5,596 bases of DNA from Clostridia bacterium (GCA_017396925.1 JAFQKM010000264.1:1-5596); one strand, 5' to 3'; shown: positions 1 to 5,595, numbered from the stretch's first letter. The notes: a model not told the origin generated them from the letters alone. Numbers and translations are program-made.

Positions 1-1
1 C

Positions 2-211
2 GAACTGGTCCTCGAGTGGATACAGGTGCTGCCGGAATACCGCCGGCAAGGGATCGGCAGAATGATGGTCTGCGAGCTTCTGCGGCGCGGCAGAGAAGGG
101 GCTGTCTTTGCCACCGTTTCGGGCAAATGCAGCGCCGCTGCTCCCGAAGCTCTGTATCGTGCCTGTGGCTTTACGGGAACCGACGTCTGGCATATCCTGC
201 AGAAAAGATAA
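2..211 (+). CDS. GNAT-family N-acetyltransferase, C-terminal part (5' truncated)
   Basis: This is the last 69 codons of a reading frame that is open from the window edge to a TAA at 209-211; the start lies outside. The visible protein carries the acetyl-CoA binding motif A of the GNAT fold: a beta strand (ELVLEWIQV), then PEYRRQGIG, where R14-x-x-G17-x-G19 fits the family pattern Q/R-x-x-G-x-G/A, followed by a helix. Near the end, ALYRACGFTGTDVWHIL (about residues 50-66) fits the usual motif B helix and strand (LYRxxGF). Such enzymes transfer an acetyl group from acetyl-CoA to an amine. The substrate-binding N-terminal half is missing, so the substrate cannot be named. An internal GTG at 26 is not a plausible start because it would cut the motif A strand. 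The gene converges on mscL. Confidence 0.85.
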   Translation, partial: ELVLEWIQVLPEYRRQGIGRMMVCELLRRGREGAVFATVSGKCSAAAPEALYRACGFTGTDVWHILQKR

Positions 212-216
212 AATAA

Positions 217-249
217 GCCCTCGCGGAGATCGCAGTCTTCCGCGAGGGC
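217..249. terminator. GC-rich hairpin, candidate terminator between convergent genes
   Basis: A perfect 11-bp stem (GCCCTCGCGGA at 217-227 with TCCGCGAGGGC at 239-249) encloses an 11-nt loop and begins 5 nt after the acetyltransferase stop. On the + strand no T-run follows the stem. On the - strand the stem is followed by TTATTTTATCTTTT, a fair U-rich tail. It therefore looks better as a stop for leftward transcription from mscL, although its position also suits the end of the acetyltransferase gene. Structure is seen directly; function is inferred. Confidence 0.6.
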
Positions 250-319
250 ATCGCTGATCGGTGTATAAGTTCGAGTTTGATTATTTTTTTACATCATAAT
301 ATTTGTCCGGATATACAAG

Positions 320-353
320 AACAGGCACAACAGTTTAATCTGTTGTGCCTGTT
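320..353. terminator. 14-bp perfect hairpin downstream of mscL
   Basis: AACAGGCACAACAG (320-333) pairs exactly with CTGTTGTGCCTGTT (340-353) around a 6-nt loop. It lies about 50 nt beyond the mscL stop codon on the - strand. Neither side has a long T-run (CTTGTATA on the -, AACTGTTTTG on the +), so it is not a textbook intrinsic terminator. It could act as a terminator together with the hairpin at 217-249, or protect the 3' end of the mscL transcript. A shorter alternative pairing, AACAGTT (329-335) with AACTGTT (354-360), is mutually exclusive with the main stem. Confidence 0.5.
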
Positions 354-404
354 AACTGTTTTGCGGATGCTTGCCTTTTGGGCAGATGCTTTTTGATGAA
401 GACT

Positions 405-818
405 TTACTTCTTTTCGGCCAGCAGATCGCGGATCTCGGCCAGCAGCTCCTCGGTTGTGGGACCCTTGGGAGGTTCGGGCGCGGGCTCTTCCTTCTTCTT
501 GGCATTGTTCATGATCTTGACAAAGACGAAGATGGAAACGGCGATCAGCAGGAAATCAACCACAGTCTGGATGAAGTTGCCGTAGGTGATGGCACTTTCG
601 GCCTTGACGACTTGGCCGGCAGCGTCCAGAACAGCGGGGCTGAGGACGATCTTCAGATCGGCGAAATTGACCTTGCCCATGACGATACCCAGAATGGGCA
701 TGATCAGGTCGTTGACCAGGGAGGTGACGATCTTACCGAAGGCGCCGCCGATGATAACACCAACGGCCATGTCGATGACGTTGCCCTTGAATGCAAACTT
801 CTTAAACTCGTTCCACAT
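405..818 (-). CDS. mscL: Large-conductance mechanosensitive channel MscL
   Basis: This encodes 137 residues, the usual MscL length. MscL is a homopentameric inner-membrane pore that opens under high membrane tension and releases solutes during hypo-osmotic shock. The protein begins MWNEFKKFAFKGNVIDMAVG, matching the family's N-terminal amphipathic helix and the entry into TM1. TM1 spans about residues 14-45 and is glycine-rich (GVIIGGAFGK). A short extracellular loop follows (46-76), then TM2 (about 77-101), a charged cluster KKKEE (107-111), a Pro-rich linker, and a C-terminal helix TTEELLAEIRDLLAEK that forms the cytoplasmic bundle. The start is ATG at 818: an AGGAGTG ribosome binding site lies 8 nt upstream, within what would be coding sequence if an in-frame ATG at 863 were used. 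The gene is monocistronic, divergent from mrp and convergent with the acetyltransferase. Nothing looks damaged. Confidence 0.97.
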   Translation of the reverse strand: MWNEFKKFAFKGNVIDMAVGVIIGGAFGKIVTSLVNDLIMPILGIVMGKVNFADLKIVLSPAVLDAAGQVVKAESAITYGNFIQTVVDFLLIAVSIFVFVKIMNNAKKKEEPAPEPPKGPTTEELLAEIRDLLAEKK

Positions 819-826
819 GATGTGTT

Positions 827-833
827 CACTCCT
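827..833 (-). promoter_or_regulatory. Ribosome binding site of mscL
   Basis: On the - strand AGGAGTG sits 8 nt before the ATG at 816-818. It decides the start, because using the in-frame ATG at 861-863 would place this site inside the gene and add 15 residues not found in the MscL family. Confidence 0.8.
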
Positions 834-853
834 GTATATATTAAGATAGTATG

Positions 854-882
854 ATTTTATCAAGCTTTCTGAGGATAATCAA
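854..882 (-). promoter_or_regulatory. Sigma-70/SigA-type promoter for mscL
   Basis: On the - strand TTGATT (877-882) and TAAAAT (854-859) are separated by 17 bp, giving a leader of roughly 30 nt before the mscL start. An overlapping second pair further downstream (TTGATA at 859-864, TATATA at 836-841, also 17 bp apart) would start transcription almost inside the ribosome binding site, so it is less likely. Confidence 0.6.
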
Positions 883-947
883 GCATGATTCGGCATTTTT
901 CGGGATAAAGAAATAAAACGCATACGGCCGATCCGGGAGGGGGCGGC

Positions 948-975
948 TTGACAAAGGCGTTAAACAAAGTATAAT
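948..975 (+). promoter_or_regulatory. Consensus sigma-70/SigA promoter for mrp
   Basis: TTGACA (948-953) and TATAAT (970-975) match both consensus hexamers exactly and are 16 bp apart. Transcription would start near 982 and give a leader of about 60 nt before mrp. The -10 box lies inside a perfect palindrome (967-982), described separately. Confidence 0.8.
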
Positions 976-982
976 TATACTT
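967..982. promoter_or_regulatory. 16-bp perfect palindrome over the mrp -10 box, candidate operator
   Basis: AAGTATAATTATACTT reads the same on both strands and covers the whole -10 element of the mrp promoter. If one unpaired A is allowed, the symmetry extends outward to ACA...TGT (964-984). A dimeric repressor bound here would block RNA polymerase. I do not recognise it as the site of a named regulator. AT-rich -10 regions can be palindromic by chance, so an operator role is only a possibility. Confidence 0.35.
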
Positions 983-1032
983 GTGGGCCGTTGGCCTGCC
1001 TGTAAAGCATATATGAAAATAAAAAATAAATC

Positions 1033-1036
1033 GGAG
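1033..1036 (+). promoter_or_regulatory. Ribosome binding site of mrp
   Basis: GGAG with 8 nt to the ATG at 1045 supports that start. The region before it is very A-rich (1016-1030). Confidence 0.75.
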
Positions 1037-1044
1037 ATGAAATT

Positions 1045-1875
1045 ATGAGTAGTTGTAATCACGATTGCGCCAACTGCCAGAGCAGCGACTGCGCAGATCG
1101 CAAGATGACCAAGGAAGATTTCCTGGTTGCACCTCACGAAACCACCCATGTCAAGAAGGTTATTGGCGTTGTATCGGGTAAGGGCGGCGTAGGCAAGAGC
1201 CTCGTCACCTCGGCGCTGGCAGCCCTGTCCAACAAGCGCGGCCACAGCACCGCGATCCTCGACTCGGATATCACAGGTCCCTCGATCCCCAAGGCCTTCG
1301 GCCTGCACGAGCGTGCCCAGGGCAACAACATGGGTATTCTGCCCAGCATCACCAAGGGCGGCATCAAGACTATGTCGGTCAACCTGCTGCTGGAAGACCC
1401 CTCGGCGCCTGTTGTATGGCGCGGTCCCGTTATTGCCGGTGCTGTTCAGCAGTTCTGGAAGGACGTCCTCTGGGGCGATGTCGACTTTATGTTTATCGAT
1501 ATGCCTCCCGGAACCGGCGATGTAGCCCTGACCGTTTTCCAGTCGATCCCCCTGGACGGCCTGATTATTGTCACAACACCTCAGGATCTGGTTACCATGA
1601 TCGTCGAGAAGGCTGTCAACATGGCCAAGCTGATGGAGATCCCCGTTCTGGGTCTGGTCGAGAACATGAGCTATTTTGAATGCCCCGATTGCGGCAAGCA
1701 GCTGGAAGTCTTCGGCAAGAGCCATGTGGAAGAGACCGCACTGGCCTTTGGTATCCCCAATACCGCCCGTATGCCCATCGATCCCGCCGTTGCAGGCATG
1801 ATCGACGCCGGCGATGCCGACAATCTCAACTGCACTGCCCTCAACGGCATCATGGACGCCCTCGAGCAGCTCTAA
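1045..1875 (+). CDS. mrp: Mrp/NBP35-family (ApbC-like) Fe-S cluster carrier ATPase
   Basis: This 276-residue cytosolic P-loop protein belongs to the MinD/Mrp class. Members bind a [4Fe-4S] cluster at the dimer interface and pass it to client apoproteins. The deviant Walker A motif is GKGGVGKS (45-52), with the signature lysine K46 and the P-loop lysine K51. The switch I region is DSDITGPS (73-80), and the Walker B/switch II is FIDMPPGTGD (150-159). The bridging-cluster motif CPDC is at 213-216 after the family-typical ENMSYFEC. The N-terminus has four cysteines (C4, C8, C11, C16), like the extra cluster-binding segment of NBP35-type proteins; there is no N-terminal DUF59 domain. The ATG at 1045 has a good ribosome binding site and keeps the cysteine segment. 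The gene has its own consensus promoter and its own terminator, so it is probably a single-gene unit. The family call is firm; the clients are unknown. Confidence 0.95.
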   Translation: MSSCNHDCANCQSSDCADRKMTKEDFLVAPHETTHVKKVIGVVSGKGGVGKSLVTSALAALSNKRGHSTAILDSDITGPSIPKAFGLHERAQGNNMGILPSITKGGIKTMSVNLLLEDPSAPVVWRGPVIAGAVQQFWKDVLWGDVDFMFIDMPPGTGDVALTVFQSIPLDGLIIVTTPQDLVTMIVEKAVNMAKLMEIPVLGLVENMSYFECPDCGKQLEVFGKSHVEETALAFGIPNTARMPIDPAVAGMIDAGDADNLNCTALNGIMDALEQL

Positions 1876-1894
1876 GCCATATTGCAGAAATAAT

Positions 1895-1926
1895 AAAAGC
1901 CCATCCGGCCGGATGGGCTTTTTTTT
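1895..1926. terminator. Bidirectional intrinsic terminator between mrp and the small kinase gene
   Basis: The self-complementary core GCCCATCCGGCCGGATGGGC (1899-1918) is flanked by AAAA on the left and eight T on the right (1919-1926). On the + strand it is a textbook terminator 20 nt after the mrp stop. On the - strand the stem is followed by TTTTATTATTT, so it also ends the leftward operon. The kinase stop codon (1925-1927) overlaps the T-run, so there is no spare 3' untranslated sequence on that side. Confidence 0.92.
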
Positions 1927-2437
1927 ATGCCTGAAGACTTTTTAAAAAGGCTTCGGTTTCCCTGTCGTTTTTCAGAAGGATCACCTTGCCGCCGTTTGCT
2001 TTGAAAGCATCCAGCGCACGCAGCATATCGGCGCGATGGGTCTTGCGGAAGCTCCAGACAAAACGCAGGAACGCAAAGTCAAAGCGTTCGGGGCAGCCTT
2101 CGCCCATATCGGGACGTACACGGCCCAGTGAAGTCAGAACACGGCGCAGGACGCGCAGTACACAGGAAAGGGAGCTGTGATCAAGATAAATGGCCGTATC
2201 GGCGGCTTCCAGACGCATGGGCAGGGTAGCGCTGAAGTTGCCGTCGATGACCCAGCTGTCCTTCCGAAGCTCGGCTTCCAGCTTGCGGATGAGGGCATCG
2301 CGGGGGATCGATACCCATCCGGGCGTCCAGAAGAGCTTGTCCATATGGACAACGGGGATATCCAGCAGAGGGCCGAGGCGACGGCTCAGCGTGCTTTTGC
2401 CGCTGCCGGGACAGCCTAAGACGAGGATCTTTTTCAT
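1925..2437 (-). CDS. Small P-loop kinase, FlaR-like 'topology modulation' family
   Basis: This 170-residue protein is built like an adenylate-kinase-type nucleotide kinase. Walker A is GCPGSGKST (8-16), right after the first beta strand (KKILVLG). Next comes HMDKLFWTPGW (31-41) and then the strand SWVIDGNF (61-68); this D-x-LFW-x-PGW ... W-(V/I)-IDGN(F/Y) pattern is typical of proteins annotated as DNA topology modulation protein FlaR or related AAA-type kinases. A basic stretch about residues 90-106 (RVLRRVLTSLGRVR) could form the lid. Members of this group generally lack an assigned substrate, so ATP binding is well supported and the reaction is not. The ATG lies 2 nt after the stop of the response-regulator gene, and its weak ribosome binding site (GAGAAG) sits in that gene's last codons, which suggests translational coupling. 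It is the last gene of the operon. Confidence 0.85.
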   Translation of the reverse strand: MKKILVLGCPGSGKSTLSRRLGPLLDIPVVHMDKLFWTPGWVSIPRDALIRKLEAELRKDSWVIDGNFSATLPMRLEAADTAIYLDHSSLSCVLRVLRRVLTSLGRVRPDMGEGCPERFDFAFLRFVWSFRKTHRADMLRALDAFKANGGKVILLKNDRETEAFLKSLQA

Positions 2438-2439
2438 GT

Positions 2440-3153
2440 TTACTTCTCTTCGGGGAGATTGAGGCGATAGCCGGCGCCCCAGATGGTCTCGATGATTCTG
2501 GGGTTCTGAGGATCTTCTTCGATCTTTTCACGGATGCGGCCGATATGTACGGTGACCGTGGCGCTGTCGCTGATATAGCCGATGCCCCAGATGCGCTCGA
2601 AGAGCTGCTCGCGCGAGAAAACCTTATTGGGGTTCTGGGCCAGAAAAACCAGGATCTCGAACTCGCGGTTGGGCAGGCGCAGCTCCTGGCCATTTTTAAA
2701 GACCTTCCAGTTTTTCGGGTGAATGACCAGGGTGTCACCGATACGGATCTCGTCGTTCTTGCCTGCAGAAGAGGCGCTGGGACCCTTCAGACGTTCGTAG
2801 CGATTGATATGCGATTTGATGCGCGCAACCAGTTCGGCAGGGTCGAAAGGCTTGGGAATATAGTCGTCGGCGCCGAGACCGAGGCCGAAGATCTTGTCGG
2901 TCGATTCACCCTTGGCCGTAACCATGAGGATGGGGATATCCAGCTTTTCACGCAGGCGCTTGCAGACCTCATAGCCGTCCAGACGGGGCAGCATGATATC
3001 CAGCAGGATGAGGGCATAATCGCCGTTGAGACCCATTTCCAGAGCTTGCTGGCCATCGGGGGCAATATCGGATGCAAAGCCGTTCATTTCCAGGTAATCG
3101 CGTTCCAGTTCGGCGATTTCCAGATCGTCTTCGGCAATCAGGATGCGTTTCAT
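2440..3153 (-). CDS. OmpR/PhoB-family DNA-binding response regulator
   Basis: This is a 237-residue regulator of normal family length. The receiver domain (about 1-118) has the acidic pocket E8-D9-D10, the phospho-acceptor D52 (in LLDIMLPRLDG), the switch residue T79, the aromatic Y98 and the conserved K101 of the KPF motif. After a short Ser/Gly linker (about 124-131), the C-terminal winged-helix domain (about 133-234) shows the family pattern: LPNREFEIL, NKVFSREQLFERIWG, the recognition helix SATVTVHIGRIREKI, and the wing ending in IWGAGYRL. It should be phosphorylated by the kinase encoded just upstream and bind direct-repeat DNA as a dimer. The start is ATG at 3153, which overlaps the kinase stop (ATGA) and follows a strong AAGGAGG. 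A longer in-frame version starting at 3438 is rejected because its extra 95 residues are low-complexity antisense-type sequence inside the kinase gene. Target genes are not visible here. Confidence 0.96.
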   Translation of the reverse strand: MKRILIAEDDLEIAELERDYLEMNGFASDIAPDGQQALEMGLNGDYALILLDIMLPRLDGYEVCKRLREKLDIPILMVTAKGESTDKIFGLGLGADDYIPKPFDPAELVARIKSHINRYERLKGPSASSAGKNDEIRIGDTLVIHPKNWKVFKNGQELRLPNREFEILVFLAQNPNKVFSREQLFERIWGIGYISDSATVTVHIGRIREKIEEDPQNPRIIETIWGAGYRLNLPEEK

Positions 3154-4550
3154 ATCAGTTCCTCCTTCGGGGATTCGGTTTGATGGGCGGGGAGGCGGAT
3201 GATCAGCTGCAGGCCGTTTTCGCTGCGGGCCGTAATGCTGCCGCCATGGATATCGATGATGTGTTTGACAATATAGAGGCCAAGACCGCTGCTGCCCTTG
3301 CCGCTCATACGGGCACTGTCGCCGCGCCAGAACTGCTCGAACAGATTGTTCAGCTTGTCGGGCGCAACACCGACGCCGTTGTCGGCAAAGGTAATGACCT
3401 CCTGATCGCCCTCGCGCTCGATGTTGATCGAAATGCACAGAGATTCGGCCTGGGCATATTTGACGGCATTTTCGGTCAGATTGTTAAGGATGCGGCGCAG
3501 CTGTTCGGCATCGGCCAGAACCATGTGTGCCTTTTCTTTGAAATGGGCGGTCAGTGTGACCTGCTGCATATTGGGATCCAGAGAGGTATCGCTGACAAAG
3601 TTGCGGACGAGATCGGTCAGATCCAAAGGTTTCATGTTCATGGGCAGATTGCCGGTTTCCAGCTTGGAATAGAAGAAGAGGTTTTCCAGAAGGGTATCCA
3701 TCTGATCGGCCTTGGCATAGGCAGTCTGCAGGTAACGCTGCTGTTTTTCGGGGGTATTGGCAATGCCGTCGCGGATGCCCTTGATATAGCCCTTGACTGA
3801 GGTCAGCGGGGTGCGCAGATCATGGGAGATACCCGAGATCATATCGGTGCGGGCCTTTTCATAGGCGGCATTTTTGTCACGCTCGTCCTTGAGGTGCTGC
3901 TGCATATGATCGAAGGAATCACAGACCGTCTTGAACTCATCCGAGCCCTGATGCTCGATGGGGGTCGAAAGGTCGCCCTTTTCAACGCGGTTGGCGGCAG
4001 AAATCAGCGCCGTCAGGGGGCGGGTGATATATTTGAGCAGCTGACGGGTGAAGAGGGAGGTGATGGGCAGGATGATGACGATGGCCGCCGCACCGATGAT
4101 CAGAAACCAGATCAGAAGATCTTTCGGGCTGGCAGGATCGCGGCTGGCAGGATCCTGAACGGCCAGCAGCAGATAGGGGTCGAGCTTGCGGGCAATAACA
4201 TGATCTTCGCCCAGTTCATAGGTCTTGGCGCGGCCCTCCGGCTGTGCTTCGAGGCTTTCCAGCAATGTGGTCTGGGAGAGGTCGCCGTATACGGTGGCAC
4301 CTTCGGCCGGCAGCAGAACATACAGGGCATAGCCAAGCTCGGAAAAACGGTCGCCCACCGATTCAAATGTATCGGTGGTGGGGGAGAGGCTGTTCATCAG
4401 CTCGGTGGCTTTGGCCGAGGAACCGTCTCTGTCGCTCCAGTCCCAGAAACCCCAGACACTGATGACCGAAGTGCCGACGCCCAGCAGAACGACCAGCGAG
4501 ATCAGGACCATCAGGGTATTATAAAGCAGGATTCGTGTACGGATCTTCAT
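3150..4550 (-). CDS. HAMP-containing sensor histidine kinase
   Basis: This is a 466-residue membrane kinase of the EnvZ/PhoR-like class. TM1 is about residues 9-33, an extracytoplasmic domain of about 110 residues follows (34-144), then TM2 (about 145-167), HAMP (about 168-220), and the DHp domain with H243 in ISHDLRTPLT as phospho-acceptor. The ATP-binding domain has the N box NLTENAVKY (357-365), G1 DNGVG (390-394), F box FEQFWRGD (404-411) and G2 GKGSSGLGL (417-425). All catalytic motifs are present. The extracytoplasmic domain has no cysteine and matches no sensor fold I can name. It contains a tandem DPASRDPAS repeat just before TM2. The start is ATG at 4550, with AAGGAAG 8 nt upstream; an in-frame ATG at 4655 lies inside the upstream gene and is rejected. 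The stop overlaps the regulator start by 4 nt, and the gap to the upstream redox gene is 16 nt. Confidence 0.96.
   Translation of the reverse strand: MKIRTRILLYNTLMVLISLVVLLGVGTSVISVWGFWDWSDRDGSSAKATELMNSLSPTTDTFESVGDRFSELGYALYVLLPAEGATVYGDLSQTTLLESLEAQPEGRAKTYELGEDHVIARKLDPYLLLAVQDPASRDPASPKDLLIWFLIIGAAAIVIILPITSLFTRQLLKYITRPLTALISAANRVEKGDLSTPIEHQGSDEFKTVCDSFDHMQQHLKDERDKNAAYEKARTDMISGISHDLRTPLTSVKGYIKGIRDGIANTPEKQQRYLQTAYAKADQMDTLLENLFFYSKLETGNLPMNMKPLDLTDLVRNFVSDTSLDPNMQQVTLTAHFKEKAHMVLADAEQLRRILNNLTENAVKYAQAESLCISINIEREGDQEVITFADNGVGVAPDKLNNLFEQFWRGDSARMSGKGSSGLGLYIVKHIIDIHGGSITARSENGLQLIIRLPAHQTESPKEELI
3161..3167 (-). promoter_or_regulatory. Strong ribosome binding site of the response regulator
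   Basis: On the - strand AAGGAGG lies 7 nt before the ATG at 3151-3153, inside the last codons of the kinase gene. It fixes the regulator start. Together with the ATGA overlap it indicates coupled translation, with more regulator than kinase likely to be made. Confidence 0.85.
4127..4154. repeat. 15-bp tandem duplication in the sensor kinase gene
   Basis: GGCTGGCAGGATC occurs at 4127-4139 and again at 4142-4154, a shift of 15 bp that keeps the frame. In the kinase it encodes DPASR followed by DPASP (residues 133-142), immediately before TM2. It probably arose by replication slippage. Confidence 0.75.
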
Positions 4551-4558
4551 GAATAAGA

Positions 4559-4565
4559 CTTCCTT
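4559..4565 (-). promoter_or_regulatory. Ribosome binding site of the sensor kinase
   Basis: On the - strand AAGGAAG lies 8 nt before the ATG at 4548-4550 and just after the stop codon of the upstream CcdA-thioredoxin gene. It selects this start over the in-frame ATG at 4655. Confidence 0.8.
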
Positions 4566-4566
4566 T

Positions 4567-5595
4567 TTATTTGCTGTAGTCCTTGGTTTTGGCCATGGCA
4601 ATGATCTGCTCCATGGTTTCGTAGGAGATGGCGCCCGATACATAACCGTAGGCATAGCCTTCGTCGTCGATCATGTAGGTGGTGGGGAAGGAGGATACAC
4701 TGTAGGCAGCCAGACCTTCGCCGGTCATATCATAAACGACCGGGTAAGTGTAGTCGTTCTTTTCGAGATAATCGACGATGTCTTCCAGAGGTCCTTCCAT
4801 ATAATAATTGGGTGCGGCCACGGCGAGGATAACCACATCGCCGGTGTTCTCACCATAGGCTTCATAAAGCTTCTGGATATCGGGCATTTCATTGCGGCAG
4901 GGCCCACACCAGGTACCCCAGAAGTTGAGAAAAACCGTTTTGCCGATGTAATCCTTGAGGGATACGGGATTGCCCTCGCGGTCGACCAGCGCGATGTCGG
5001 GGGCCATGACCTTTTCGCGCTCGCCGCTTTCTTCGGCAGGGGCATCGGCTTCGGGCAGAGCGGCTGCATCGTCTGTCTGTGCCTGGCTCTGCTCGGTTTC
5101 GGGCAGCGCGGGATTGGCGGCGTTGGTGAAATAGCCGGTAAACATCAGCACGCCCATGACGATCATCAGCACGCCGCCGATCTTCTGGACGGTGGTCAGC
5201 AGCTTTCCTTTGCCATAGAAAAAGTCCATGGCTTTTTCGACGAAGAAAGAGACCACCAGGAAGGGGAGGGTGAAGCCAAGGGTATAGAGCCCGACCAGCA
5301 GGAAGCCCGAAGCGGCGCTTTCGCTGGAGGAGGCCATCAGCAGGGCAGAGGTCAATGCGGGGCCGACGCAGGGTGTCCATCCAAAACTGAAGGTGAAGCC
5401 CATCAGGATGGCGGTCAGGGGGCTGGCCGAGAGCTTTTCGGCATCGAGATGGAACTTGCGCTCACGGCTCATCAGCATGGAGTCGCCAAAGACACCCAGC
5501 TGGTAGCAGCCGAAGAGGATGACGATGATGCCGCCGATCTTGGAGATCAGGCTGCTGTACTTATGGAAAAACTGGCCGAAAGCGGTAAAACCCAG
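4567..5595 (-). CDS. CcdA-like transmembrane thiol-disulfide carrier fused to a thioredoxin domain (5' truncated)
   Basis: At least 342 residues are visible; the frame stays open to the window edge, so the N-terminus is missing. The first part is the back half of a CcdA/DsbD-type membrane domain: a TM (about 19-37, KIGGIIVILFG), then the signature TM with WTPCVGP carrying the redox cysteine C76, then two more TMs (about 96-119 and 137-156). The partner cysteine normally lies in TM1, outside the window. A linker rich in Ala, Pro and acidic residues (about 157-197) leads to a TlpA/ResA-like thioredoxin domain with NFWGTWCGPC (active site W229-C-G-P-C233) and the cis-proline of SSFPTTYMID (P304). 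Such proteins pass electrons from cytoplasmic thioredoxin through the membrane to an extracytoplasmic CXXC domain, for protein repair, disulfide reduction or cytochrome c maturation. An internal ATG at 5478 is rejected because the membrane domain continues upstream of it. This is the first visible gene of the operon. Confidence 0.93.
   Translation of the reverse strand: MGFTAFGQFFHKYSSLISKIGGIIVILFGCYQLGVFGDSMLMSRERKFHLDAEKLSASPLTAILMGFTFSFGWTPCVGPALTSALLMASSSESAASGFLLVGLYTLGFTLPFLVVSFFVEKAMDFFYGKGKLLTTVQKIGGVLMIVMGVLMFTGYFTNAANPALPETEQSQAQTDDAAALPEADAPAEESGEREKVMAPDIALVDREGNPVSLKDYIGKTVFLNFWGTWCGPCRNEMPDIQKLYEAYGENTGDVVILAVAAPNYYMEGPLEDIVDYLEKNDYTYPVVYDMTGEGLAAYSVSSFPTTYMIDDEGYAYGYVSGAISYETMEQIIAMAKTKDYSK

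Noticed and set aside
345..854. 169-codon open frame on the + strand opposite mscL
   Set aside because: It is antisense to a complete MscL. Its Asp/Gly-rich translation mirrors the codon pattern of the real gene and shows no domain.
986..996. GGCC-GTT-GGCC stem in the mrp leader, considered as part of a riboswitch or attenuator
   Set aside because: It is only a 4-bp stem with a 3-nt loop. There is no competing terminator and the leader is too short for a known riboswitch class.
1013..1048. 11-codon open frame (MKIKNKSEMKL) whose stop overlaps the mrp start as ATGA, a possible leader peptide
   Set aside because: There is no ribosome binding site before its ATG, and the mrp ribosome binding site lies inside it. 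An A-rich leader gives such frames by chance.
841..1725. 294-codon open frame on the - strand across mrp
   Set aside because: It lies antisense to mrp, whose Walker A, switch and CPDC motifs make it certain. The antisense translation has no recognisable domain and runs out of mrp into the promoter spacer.
3154..3438. 95-residue N-terminal extension of the response regulator
   Set aside because: It lies out of frame within the kinase gene and has low-complexity Arg/Gln-rich sequence. A strong AAGGAGG and an ATGA overlap support the start at 3153.
3822..4556. 244-codon open frame on the + strand opposite the sensor kinase, with similar long + frames at 3072-3800 and 2545-3183
   Set aside because: They are antisense to the kinase and regulator genes, where all catalytic motifs are intact. 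Such shadows are common in GC-rich genes, and their translations show no domain.
4551..4655. 35-residue N-terminal extension of the sensor kinase
   Set aside because: It overlaps the thioredoxin gene out of frame and would put charged, Pro-rich residues before TM1. AAGGAAG supports the start at 4550.
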